DNA from: an uncultured Campylobacter sp.
GTDB taxonomy: Bacteria; Campylobacterota; Campylobacteria; Campylobacterales; Campylobacteraceae
Direction of reading: 5' to 3'
Assembly: GCF_938045205.1 (NCBI RefSeq)
Contig: NZ_CALIMY010000067.1
Location: forward strand, 1-7,120
DNA: 7,120 bases
Below the pieces are notes generated by a model. That model did not search any database. It was given only the letters and a program-made list of their open reading frames with translations, and was not told where the DNA came from. Every line of letters starts with the position of its first letter. Position 1 is the stretch's first letter. A program made the translations under genes and the position numbers. Below are positions 1-6,091 of the stretch, piece by piece.

Positions 1-639
1 AGTAATTTTACCTAAAATTCTATTTAACGCATTTTCTCCGCTACCGCCGAATTTTCCTACACCATCCTTGTCTTTGTAAAAGCCCTTAAATACACCACCT
101 GTATTTGAATGGATGCTAGCCTCGCTGAGCAGAGGCGCTATAAAAAAATGCCTAAAATCTAGATCTATTTCTTCTATTGCTTTACGCAAACCACCGATTA
201 TTAGCGCATTTTCACGAGAATAAAATACTCTCTCGCCGTGTTTTATATTAGCGTCATCTTTTGGAGCGTAAAGTTCGCTTATAAAGCTCTCGCTGGGTTT
301 AAATTTTTCTAAAATTTGCTTAAAACTTTTGTCGATTTGCTCTTTGAGCTCTGGCGTGAAATTTGAAAGATAACATGAGTTTATCACGCGCGAATAATCC
401 TCTAAGTCGTTTGCAACAACGAGGCTCGAGTATGCTTTGGCTGCTCTTACAACCACGCCTGAACCACTAAAAACGTCTACAAAACTTATCTTTTGTTTTT
501 TTAGTTCGCTCTTTATCTCGCAAAGCACGTTTAAAATTTCGTTTAATATTGCGCGTTTATTACCCAAATAGCTAATTAGCTGTTCCTTTAAAAAGGCAGG
601 ATTTTCGGCAATTTCAATTTCTTTTATAGTATTCTTCAA
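1..639 (-). CDS. D12-class (Dam-like) adenine-specific DNA methyltransferase, 3' end cut by window edge
   Basis: Translating the minus strand from a TTG at 639 gives 213 uninterrupted residues running off the left edge. Residues 24-29 (YLGNKR) fit motif X, the SAM-side N-terminal motif of alpha-group N6-adenine methyltransferases; residues 55-61 (DVFSGSG) are the SAM-binding motif I, with acidic ND at 78-79 after the next strand. The block 170-207 (APLLSEASIHSNTGGVFKGF, then GKFGG and NALNRI) resembles the target-recognition side of such enzymes. The catalytic DPPY motif IV should follow beyond the window. The product would methylate adenine in a short DNA site; the site cannot be read from the sequence. 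The TTG start overlaps the trpGD stop by four bases and has GAGG at 646-649 with a 6-base spacer, so translation is probably coupled; no ATG lies near. Sampled lines are 35-42% G+C, against about 65% in a sampled trpGD line, suggesting horizontal gain. It may be an orphan enzyme or part of a restriction system whose nuclease lies to the left. Confidence 0.85.
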   Translation of the reverse strand, partial: MKNTIKEIEIAENPAFLKEQLISYLGNKRAILNEILNVLCEIKSELKKQKISFVDVFSGSGVVVRAAKAYSSLVVANDLEDYSRVINSCYLSNFTPELKEQIDKSFKQILEKFKPSESFISELYAPKDDANIKHGERVFYSRENALIIGGLRKAIEEIDLDFRHFFIAPLLSEASIHSNTGGVFKGFYKDKDGVGKFGGSGENALNRILGKIT

Positions 640-2249
640 GCTTTGCCTCGCGTATAGTCCTCAAAATATCGGTAAATCTTGCCCGATCCGATCGCCTCTA
701 AAATGAGCGGCTTAGCCTCCGCAGGGCTTGATACGATATCGGCGCAGTATAGCGCAAACATCGCATTTAGCACGACGATGTCAAATTTTGGTCCGCTCAG
801 CTCGCCTTTTAAAATTTGCTTTAAAGTTTCGGCGTTAGCCTCGCCGTCGCCGCCTTCTATATCGCCGTGAAATGCACGTTTAAAGCCGAACTGTTCGGGA
901 TTTACGCGGTATTCTAAAATTTTGCCGTCCTTGACCTCGTGGATTAGCGTCTCGTCGCACAGGCTGATCTCGTCCATGCCGTCCATTCCGTGTACCACCA
1001 GAGCGTGCTTGCGCCCCAAAATCATCAGCGTTTCGGCGATGAGCCCGTTTACTTCCTCCAGATAATTGCCCACGATCTGATTGCTTAGGCTTAAATTTGG
1101 ATTTAGAAGCGGCCCCATTATATTAAAGACGGTGCCGATTTTTAGGCGATTGCGCACCTCTTTGACCTCGGCGGTGATCTTGTGAAAAAACGGCGCGTGA
1201 AAAAACGCTAGCCCAGTGCGATCTAGCAGCGCTCTGATCTGCGTCAAATCGCTAAGTAGCGGCACGCCCAAAGCATCGAGCGCATCGGAACTACCCGATC
1301 TGCTGGTAATCGCGCGGTTGCCGTGCTTGGCGACGCGCACGCCGAAGCTTGCCGCGATAAACGCCACGGTCGTGGAGATATTGATCGTCTTTAGCCTATC
1401 GCCGCCCGTGCCTACGATGTCAAACATCGGGCTCGGATCGTCGTAGGTGATCGAGTATTTTAAGATACTGCGCACGAGCGCCGTAAGGCTGCTTGGGTAG
1501 AGCGACTTTTCGCTGATGAGCACGAGCAGCCCCGCAAGCTGCACGATGTCGTAATCCTGCTCGTAAAGCGCCTTGCAAATGACCGCATAATCGTCGCTAT
1601 CTAGCGGGAAGCCCTTTTGTAGCTTCAACATAAACGGGGCGAAATTTACCACGAGTTTCTCCTTTAAAATTATCTTTTTGCCGTAATTGATGAAATTTTC
1701 GATGATCTTTTTGCCGTATTGGGTAAAAAAGCTCTCGGGATGAAATTGAATGCCGAAAACCGGCTTGCTTCGGTGCTTCATCGCCATTATAATGCCGTCA
1801 TTTTCGCTCTTTGCTAAAATTTCAAACTCGCGCGGTAGCGTAGCTTCGTCCACATAAAGCGAGTGGTAGCGCATCACTTCAAATTTACGCGGCAGGCCGC
1901 TAAAAAGCACGCCATCTGCGTAAATTTCAATCGCCGAACTCTTGCCGTGTAGCGGCACCTCCAGCTGCTTTATCTCCGCGCCCGCCGCATATCCGATCGC
2001 CTGATGCCCAAGGCACACGCCCAAAATCGGCACGTCCAAATCCGCGCGCAAAATATCCAGGCAGACGCCGCTGTCTTTTGGGTGATTTGGCCCGGGGCTT
2101 AGGATTATGTGCGACGGGGCAAGCTCGCGCACCTGCTGCAGCGTTATCTCATCGTTGCGGAAGTAGCGCACCTCCTCCTCGCTTAGCTCCAAAATGTATT
2201 GATAAATATTAAAAACGAAGCTGTCGTAATTATCTATCATTAAAATCAA
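636..2249 (-). CDS. trpGD: Bifunctional anthranilate synthase component II / anthranilate phosphoribosyltransferase (TrpG-TrpD fusion)
   Basis: This 537-residue cytoplasmic protein covers two early tryptophan-pathway functions. Residues 1-190 are a class I glutamine amidotransferase that supplies ammonia to TrpE: oxyanion motif SPGPNHP (51-57), nucleophile Cys79 in GVCLGHQ, HGKSS (101-105), YHSL (128-131) and the catalytic pair His170/Glu172 in QFHPES. Residues about 205-537 are the phosphoribosyltransferase that joins anthranilate to PRPP: GTGGD (280-284), NISTT (290-294), KHGNRAITSRSGSSDALDALG (308-328), a FNIMGPLLNP block (375-384) and DGMDEIS (423-429). All key residues are present, so it looks functional. 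The TTG start at 2249 is preferred over the ATG at 2240 because AAGGA lies 7 bases upstream of it and because TrpG proteins typically begin MILxIDNYDSF. The fusion matches the C. jejuni trpD gene. It lies 316 bases after trpE, and its stop overlaps the methyltransferase start. Confidence 0.96.
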   Translation of the reverse strand: MILMIDNYDSFVFNIYQYILELSEEEVRYFRNDEITLQQVRELAPSHIILSPGPNHPKDSGVCLDILRADLDVPILGVCLGHQAIGYAAGAEIKQLEVPLHGKSSAIEIYADGVLFSGLPRKFEVMRYHSLYVDEATLPREFEILAKSENDGIIMAMKHRSKPVFGIQFHPESFFTQYGKKIIENFINYGKKIILKEKLVVNFAPFMLKLQKGFPLDSDDYAVICKALYEQDYDIVQLAGLLVLISEKSLYPSSLTALVRSILKYSITYDDPSPMFDIVGTGGDRLKTINISTTVAFIAASFGVRVAKHGNRAITSRSGSSDALDALGVPLLSDLTQIRALLDRTGLAFFHAPFFHKITAEVKEVRNRLKIGTVFNIMGPLLNPNLSLSNQIVGNYLEEVNGLIAETLMILGRKHALVVHGMDGMDEISLCDETLIHEVKDGKILEYRVNPEQFGFKRAFHGDIEGGDGEANAETLKQILKGELSGPKFDIVVLNAMFALYCADIVSSPAEAKPLILEAIGSGKIYRYFEDYTRGKA

Positions 2250-2256
2250 AATTTTA

Positions 2257-2261
2257 TCCTT
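2257..2261 (-). promoter_or_regulatory. Shine-Dalgarno site deciding the TTG start of trpGD
   Basis: AAGGA on the minus strand, 7 bases before the TTG at 2249 and 16 bases before the alternative ATG at 2240. The spacing favours TTG initiation. Confidence 0.7.
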
Positions 2262-2520
2262 TTTTAGGGCGTTGCGCCTCTTTAAAATTCTAAATAGTTT
2301 AAATTTGACCGCTTTGCGGCGGCTAAATTTAGCGCCGTTTTAGCGCCTCTTGCAAGCTAAATTTAAAATTCCGCTCGCGGCTGCGGCATTACTACATCAG
2401 CTGCGACGTTACGCTGCTTTGCAGCCGATATGTATCTCGGCTTTGCGGCGCCGAATGAAGCTCGCCGTTGAATTTAACGTCCTTACGCCGAAACTGCTTT
2501 AAATTTAGCGGCGCCAAACT

Positions 2521-2541
2521 CGCGCCGAAGCAAACGGCGCG
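2521..2541 (-). terminator. G+C-rich hairpin 25 bases after the trpE stop
   Basis: Perfect 7-bp inverted repeat CGCGCCG/CGGCGCG with a 7-base loop, read on the minus strand just downstream of trpE. No run of T follows (AGTTTGG), so it is a weak intrinsic terminator at best. It could instead protect the trpE end of a processed trpE-trpGD transcript. Confidence 0.35.
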
Positions 2542-2565
2542 CCCAGTTAGCTAAATTTAAAGGGT

Positions 2566-4251
2566 CTAAACTTCCTCGCATAGCTCCTCGATCGCCTTTA
2601 GCGGGCTTTTGCGCTTTTTGCAGATCTCTGCGTATTCGCTCTTTGGCGAGCTGTCGTAAACGATACCCGCGCCCGCTCCGATAAATACGAGATTGTTTAG
2701 CCCTTCGCAGCCGAAATTCTCCGCGCTAAATTTGGCAGTCTCAAACCGCATCGCGCGGCTAAAACGCGGCTCGCTTTCTAAATTTAGCACTCCGCCGCCT
2801 GCGCGAGCTTTGAAATTTAACGTCGCGTCGCGTTTGCTTGTGTGAGCCGGTAAATTTTGCGCCTCGCTGCCGCCCTTTTGCGCTGCGAAATCGCAAAGCT
2901 CCGTTGCTTCGGACTTCTCCTCGCCGCAAACAGAGTCTAAATTTAAGTTGGAATTTCGCTTAAAATCCTCGTCCGAGCAGAAATTTTGCGCGTCGCGATT
3001 TACGAAGATCGCCGAGCGAATCAAGATCGCCTGCATCACGTCGCCGCTAAAGCGCCAAAACCCGATTCCGCCGCCGTATATACCGCGCTCGTAGCGCTCC
3101 AGCTCGTTTATGATCTGCATCGCGCGAATCTTCGGGCTACCGCTTAGCGTGCCCGCAGGAAAGATCGTGCCGAGCACCTCAAACGCGCTTACCCCGCGCG
3201 GCTTACTGCCGTAAACCTCGCTTACGATGTGCATCACACTTTCGTAGCGTACGATGCGCATCGCGTTTTGCACCCGCACCGAGGCGGGCGCGGCGAATTT
3301 GCCGATGTCGTTGCGAGCTAGATCGATCAGCATCCGATGCTCCGCAAGTTCCTTTTCATCGCTTAAAAGCTCGCGCTCAAGCGCCGCGTCGGCCTCGGCA
3401 TTCGCGCCTCTGCTGCGTGTGCCCGCGATGGGAGCTACGAAAATTTCGTCCTTTTTGATCTCCATAATGAGCTCGGGGCTGGAGCCCGCGACGCAACCGT
3501 ACGGCGTCGGGAAGTGAAACATATAGGGACTCGGATTGTTCTTTTTGAGTCGCTCGTAAAACTCCAGACTGCCTAGATTCGTACCGACTTCTAAAATTTC
3601 GCCCAGCACGACCTGAAACACGTCGCCGCTTTTTATCTTTTCTTTTGCAGCCTCGACCATCGCACTAAAATGCGACTCCTCGGCGCCCAGATCGGTTAAA
3701 ATTTTAAATTTAAGCTCTTTTTTCTTAGGCTCGGGCTTCGCCGCGGCTTGCGATTTCGATCCTATTTTTATCGCGGCGTCCGCTCTTGCGGCACTCTGCG
3801 GCGTGCCTTCCGCTTCGGCGGAGCTTTGCTGCGAAGCTTGCGGGCTAAGCTCGCGCAGGCTTTCGTAAATTCTAGTGTCTTTGCCGTAAAAATCGTAAAT
3901 TTTGCTGATTTTATCGTAGTGCAGATAGTTTGCGGCATCGGCGTAAAAAAACGGCGGGAAGTCATACAGCGTCTGCTTCGGCGCGCCGATATTTTCAAAT
4001 GCGCGCACGATGTCGTAGCCCAAAACGCCGAAAAGTCCTGCAAAGCTCGCGTTTTTAAACTCGCTCGCGCCTTCTTTTGCGCCCTTTACCTCATCAAATT
4101 TAAGCCTCAAAGCCTCAAAACTCATCTTAAATCCGTCGAAATAATCGCAATCTATGCCGATGATGACCTGCCTGTCGTCCTCTGCGAGGTAGCTTTGCGG
4201 ATGCGTCTTTAAAATTTCGCGGTAGTAAAACAGCGGCTCTTCTAAAAGCAT
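2566..4251 (-). CDS. trpE: Anthranilate synthase component I
   Basis: The enzyme converts chorismate to anthranilate using ammonia from the TrpG domain of the next gene. Numbered from the start at 4251 (561 residues): PSPYMF (240-245), GSSPE (256-260), PIAGTRSRG (274-282), the AEHRMLIDLARNDIG block (303-317), YESVMHIVS with the conserved His341, FPAGTLSGSPK (364-374), GGGIG (393-397) and GAGAGIVYDSSPKSEY (525-540). Ala in PIAGT, where aminodeoxychorismate synthase (PabB) has Lys, marks it as TrpE. The SFLLES-type feedback region is altered (SYLAED, 20-25), so tryptophan inhibition is uncertain. An in-frame ATG at 4278 would add nine residues, but the ATG at 4251 has AAGGA 5 bases upstream, and the upstream ATG overlaps a TATAAT box, so 4251 is chosen. 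Two extra segments stand out: an Ala/Ser/Gln/Lys linker (about 136-178) and an insert of about 90 residues (about 420-518). Confidence 0.94.
   Translation of the reverse strand: MLLEEPLFYYREILKTHPQSYLAEDDRQVIIGIDCDYFDGFKMSFEALRLKFDEVKGAKEGASEFKNASFAGLFGVLGYDIVRAFENIGAPKQTLYDFPPFFYADAANYLHYDKISKIYDFYGKDTRIYESLRELSPQASQQSSAEAEGTPQSAARADAAIKIGSKSQAAAKPEPKKKELKFKILTDLGAEESHFSAMVEAAKEKIKSGDVFQVVLGEILEVGTNLGSLEFYERLKKNNPSPYMFHFPTPYGCVAGSSPELIMEIKKDEIFVAPIAGTRSRGANAEADAALERELLSDEKELAEHRMLIDLARNDIGKFAAPASVRVQNAMRIVRYESVMHIVSEVYGSKPRGVSAFEVLGTIFPAGTLSGSPKIRAMQIINELERYERGIYGGGIGFWRFSGDVMQAILIRSAIFVNRDAQNFCSDEDFKRNSNLNLDSVCGEEKSEATELCDFAAQKGGSEAQNLPAHTSKRDATLNFKARAGGGVLNLESEPRFSRAMRFETAKFSAENFGCEGLNNLVFIGAGAGIVYDSSPKSEYAEICKKRKSPLKAIEELCEEV
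2698..2994 (-). other. Extra low-complexity block inside TrpE, rich in RAATTY
   Basis: This stretch encodes about residues 420-518 of TrpE (counted from 4251). In most TrpE proteins only a short turn separates the strand ending LIRSAIFV from GAGAGIV. Here the segment is rich in Ala, Asn, Ser, Lys and Glu and has no recognisable motif. The DNA carries eight RAATTY hexamers in 297 bases, a density like that of the spacers, against nine in the 1257 bases of trpE from 2995 to 4251 and none in 2566-2697. The frame stays open, so the insert is presumably tolerated as a surface loop. Confidence 0.7.
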
Positions 4252-4256
4252 TTTCG

Positions 4257-4261
4257 TCCTT
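4257..4261 (-). promoter_or_regulatory. Shine-Dalgarno site deciding the trpE start
   Basis: AAGGA on the minus strand, 5 bases before the ATG at 4251. It lies inside the nine extra codons that a start at 4278 would add; no comparable site precedes 4278. Confidence 0.7.
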
Positions 4262-4276
4262 GGAATTTTTAGCGCC

Positions 4277-4282
4277 ATTATA
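4277..4282 (-). promoter_or_regulatory. Candidate -10 box of the trpE promoter
   Basis: Perfect TATAAT on the minus strand. Transcription would begin near 4270, leaving a leader of about 19 bases that contains the AAGGA site. No -35 consensus is seen, as is usual for Campylobacter sigma-70 promoters. Confidence 0.5.
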
Positions 4283-4349
4283 CGCTGCTTAGCTTAAATT
4301 TGAGCGGGCGGCGCGAGCTCAGGCTGGCTTAGTCCAAGCAAAATTTTAG

Positions 4350-4355
4350 TAAAAT
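4350..4355 (+). promoter_or_regulatory. Candidate -10 box of yaaA
   Basis: TAAAAT 22 bases before the yaaA ATG, in the 126-base divergent region shared with trpE. This A/T-rich hexamer is common in the background, so the call is weak. No PerR or Fur operator could be recognised by eye. Confidence 0.3.
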
Positions 4356-4366
4356 TAGCAAATTTC

Positions 4367-4372
4367 AAGGAG
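4367..4372 (+). promoter_or_regulatory. yaaA Shine-Dalgarno site
   Basis: AAGGAG with a 5-base spacer to the ATG at 4378. It forms the end of AAATTTCAAGGA (4360-4371), a 12-mer also found before the transporter gene at 6098. Confidence 0.75.
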
Positions 4373-4377
4373 AACGT

Positions 4378-5109
4378 ATGAAAATTTTATTTTCCCCAAG
4401 CGAGATGAAAAGCGAGCTGGGCGGCGACACGCGCATTTGCGAGCGAAATTTCATCTTTGCAGATCTTTACGAAAAGCGCCTGCAGATGCTGCGCGCCTAC
4501 GCGGATTTCGTGGATAAAGCAAGCGAAGCGGAGCTTTGCAAGCTTTTCGGGCTGAAAAAATGGGATGCGGCTCTGCGCGAAAATATCTTTGAAAAAGGCT
4601 GCACAAAGGCGCTTTTGCGCTACACGGGCACCGCGTATCGCGCCCTAGGCTACGCGTCGCTAAGCCCTGGCGCGCAGGAGTTTGCGGAGCGAAATACGAT
4701 AATTTTTTCAAACCTTTTCGGCCCCGTGCTGGGCGGCGACGCGCTACCGAACTACAAGCTCAAACAGGGCGAAAAATTCGGCGGCATAGACGCGGCGAAA
4801 TTTTATCGCGACAGCTTTTCTGCCGCGCTGGATCGGTATCTGGCGGATGAGTGCGTCGTGGATCTGCGCGCGGGATTTTACGAAAAATTTTATGAGATGA
4901 AGCGCGAATATTTGAGTTTTAGTTTCATCAAAGGCGGCAAGGTGCTGAGCCACTACGCCAAGGCCTGGCGCGGTAAGGTATTGCGCGAAATAGCTATTGC
5001 CCGCGCTTGCAGCGAGGCGGAGGTGCTCGCGCTGCGCTTGGGCGGCGCTTCCGTGCTAGAGATCAAACAGATCGGACTAAAAAAAGAGATCGTGCTGGAA
5101 ATTTCATAA
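4378..5109 (+). CDS. yaaA: Peroxide stress protein YaaA (DUF328/UPF0246 family)
   Basis: This soluble protein of 243 residues is close to the family's usual length of about 250. YaaA is a DNA-binding protein that in E. coli is induced by hydrogen peroxide and limits intracellular unincorporated iron, reducing Fenton damage. Family landmarks are present: the N-terminal MKILFSPSEM (family: ISPAK-like), RYTGTAYRALGY (81-92, cf. YxGxxYxGL), IIFSNLFGPVLGGDALPNYKLKQGE (108-132, cf. LSGLYGxLxPxDxIxPYRLEMG), DLRAGFYEKFYEM (162-174) and the SFIKGGKVLSHYAKAWRGKVLREI segment (182-205), matching the conserved C-terminal AKxxRGxMxR motif. The ATG start has a strong AAGGAG. It is transcribed away from trpE and nothing nearby is related in function. 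The role is inferred from the family. Confidence 0.92.
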   Translation: MKILFSPSEMKSELGGDTRICERNFIFADLYEKRLQMLRAYADFVDKASEAELCKLFGLKKWDAALRENIFEKGCTKALLRYTGTAYRALGYASLSPGAQEFAERNTIIFSNLFGPVLGGDALPNYKLKQGEKFGGIDAAKFYRDSFSAALDRYLADECVVDLRAGFYEKFYEMKREYLSFSFIKGGKVLSHYAKAWRGKVLREIAIARACSEAEVLALRLGGASVLEIKQIGLKKEIVLEIS

Positions 5110-5127
5110 GGCGCAAAGAAATTCCGT

Positions 5128-5249
5128 CCGGAGAAATTTACGATAAAGCTTGCAGGTCTAATGCGAATTTTTGCGTAAAATTTAGCCCGGAAAATTTGCC
5201 GCGAGTCCAAATCCCGCCCCGTCTAAAGCACTTCTGCCCGGAGAAATTT
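5128..5249 (+). repeat. Three degenerate copies of CCGGAGAAATTT
   Basis: CCGGAGAAATTT is exact at 5128-5139 and 5238-5249, and CCGGAAAATTT at 5187-5197 is one base shorter. Copies are 51-59 bases apart. The sequence between them is not conserved, so this may be only the local RAATTY bias plus a shared G+C flank. Confidence 0.4.
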
Positions 5250-5253
5250 GTGG

Positions 5254-5362
5254 GCGGAATTTCATCGTGAGGATTTTGCGATGGCGGCTTTTTGGTTTTT
5301 GGGCACTCTTCTTGTGAGCTTTGGACGGGCTTTTAGCGGCGAAATTTCACCGCAAGGATTTT
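5254..5362 (+). repeat. Direct repeat pair of 24 bases, 20 identical
   Basis: Copies at 5254-5277 and 5339-5362 share the plan GCGnAATTTCAnCGnnAGGATTTT. All four differences are transitions, which suggests an old duplication that has drifted. Confidence 0.5.
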
Positions 5363-5406
5363 TTAGAGTAAAATTTACGCTCTTTGCGTTTGCTCGCTCC
5401 GCATAA
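5281..5406 (+). CDS. Possible 41-residue hydrophobic small protein
   Basis: The ATG at 5281 has GAGGA at 5269-5273 with a 7-base spacer and opens a 41-codon frame ending in TAA at 5404. The product starts MAAFWFLGTLLVSFGRAFSG, which resembles a membrane segment or signal peptide. No family is recognised, and the second half is coded partly by the RAATTY-rich background. It is the only frame in this gene-poor region with plausible initiation signals, but chance is a fair explanation. Confidence 0.15.
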   Translation: MAAFWFLGTLLVSFGRAFSGEISPQGFFRVKFTLFAFARSA

Positions 5407-6046
5407 AATTTTATGCCGATCTTGTCTTGATTTTGCACCGCTTTTGCGGCGATTTTTAGAATACAAAGCGCGGAAATTTTGCTGCCGTCCTCCGCACAGA
5501 AAGAATTTTCACGAAGGAGATGCGCCGCGCGTGCAATCGTGGATGGAAGCGTAACTTTATGCGGAAGGAATTTTACTTGCAATCCGCTGTAGGAATTTTG
5601 TCTAAAATTTTACTTTGCGGAATTTTGCCGTATAAAATCCTGTCGAAAATTTAATCGCGGCAAAAATACTGCGCCCGCGATCTAAACGTAAAATTTTAAT
5701 CCAAATTTACGCTAAACCGCCGCAGTCCAAGCGCAGAATTATGATCTAAAATTTATACTTGCCGCAACACAAACAAATGCAGATCGAGCCAGCTCCGTAT
5801 AAAATTTCGAGCAGAAATTTATGGCTTGCGTTCTGTTGCGATAAAAATTTTGAGCCAAAATTTCACGCTTTGAAATTCCAAAAATCCGCAAACGCAGTAA
5901 AATACGCCGTCGCTACAAACTCTAGTAACCCAGTGCATAAAGTTCTTAGCCGAATTTCTGCAATTAAAATTCCGCGCTCTGAAATTTCATACTTTAAAAT
6001 CCCGCAAATTTCCCGCTTTCAAATCCAAAATTCCGTAAATTTAGCA

Positions 6047-6065
6047 AGCTTTAAATTTTAAAGCT
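6047..6065 (+). promoter_or_regulatory. 19-bp perfect dyad upstream of the transporter, possible operator
   Basis: AGCTTTAAATTTTAAAGCT is a perfect inverted repeat with 9-base arms around one central base. Its last base is the first base of the TATAAA box at 6065-6070, so a bound repressor would cover the promoter. Its A+T richness and the RAATTY background raise the odds of chance. Confidence 0.4.
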
Positions 6066-6070
6066 ATAAA
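6065..6070 (+). promoter_or_regulatory. Candidate -10 box of the TauE/SafE gene
   Basis: TATAAA 27 bases before the ATG at 6098. The -35 position (TAGCAA at 6042-6047, 17-base spacer) matches the consensus poorly. Confidence 0.4.
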
Positions 6071-6086
6071 CTTCGTCTCAAATTTC

Positions 6087-6091
6087 AAGGA
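6087..6091 (+). promoter_or_regulatory. Shine-Dalgarno site of the TauE/SafE gene
   Basis: AAGGA with a 6-base spacer to the ATG at 6098, within the 12-mer AAATTTCAAGGA (6080-6091). Confidence 0.75.

Larger units (their letters stand above)
2250..2565 (-). other. trpE-trpGD spacer, no gene, rich in RAATTY and short inverted repeats
   Basis: No credible reading frame is seen on either strand. The spacer is a mosaic of G+C-rich stems and AAATTT patches: nine RAATTY hexamers, a 12-base palindrome GCTAAATTTAGC at 2322-2333, an 11-base direct repeat GCTTTGCGGCG at 2311-2321 and 2440-2450, and two mutually exclusive small hairpins. One pairs 2423-2428 with 2437-2442 (AGCCGA/TCGGCT) and the other pairs 2413-2417 with 2421-2425 (GCTGC/GCAGC). 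No Trp-rich leader peptide was found, so attenuation cannot be claimed. A separate trpGD promoter may lie here but no clear -10 box stands out. Confidence 0.6.

Noticed and set aside
2413..2442. Tryptophan attenuator
   Set aside because: Overlapping stems exist, but no leader peptide with tandem Trp codons and no T-tract terminator were found.
3748..4212. 154-codon plus-strand frame opposite trpE
   Set aside because: Fully antisense to a well-supported gene; an expected shadow frame in G+C-rich codons.
2566..4251. PabB (aminodeoxychorismate synthase) instead of TrpE
   Set aside because: The PIAGT motif has Ala, not the PabB Lys, and the partner gene is a TrpG-TrpD fusion.
5262..5582. 106-codon open frame on the minus strand
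   Set aside because: TTG start with GGA almost touching it, no recognisable domain, composition typical of the surrounding RAATTY-rich spacer.
5520..5651. 43-codon frame after GAAGGAG at 5514-5520
   Set aside because: The Shine-Dalgarno sequence touches the ATG with no spacer, and the product is low complexity.
5759..6061. 100-codon open frame on the plus strand
   Set aside because: TTG start without a ribosome site; the repeated K-F/K-I residues simply translate AAATTT and AAAATT.
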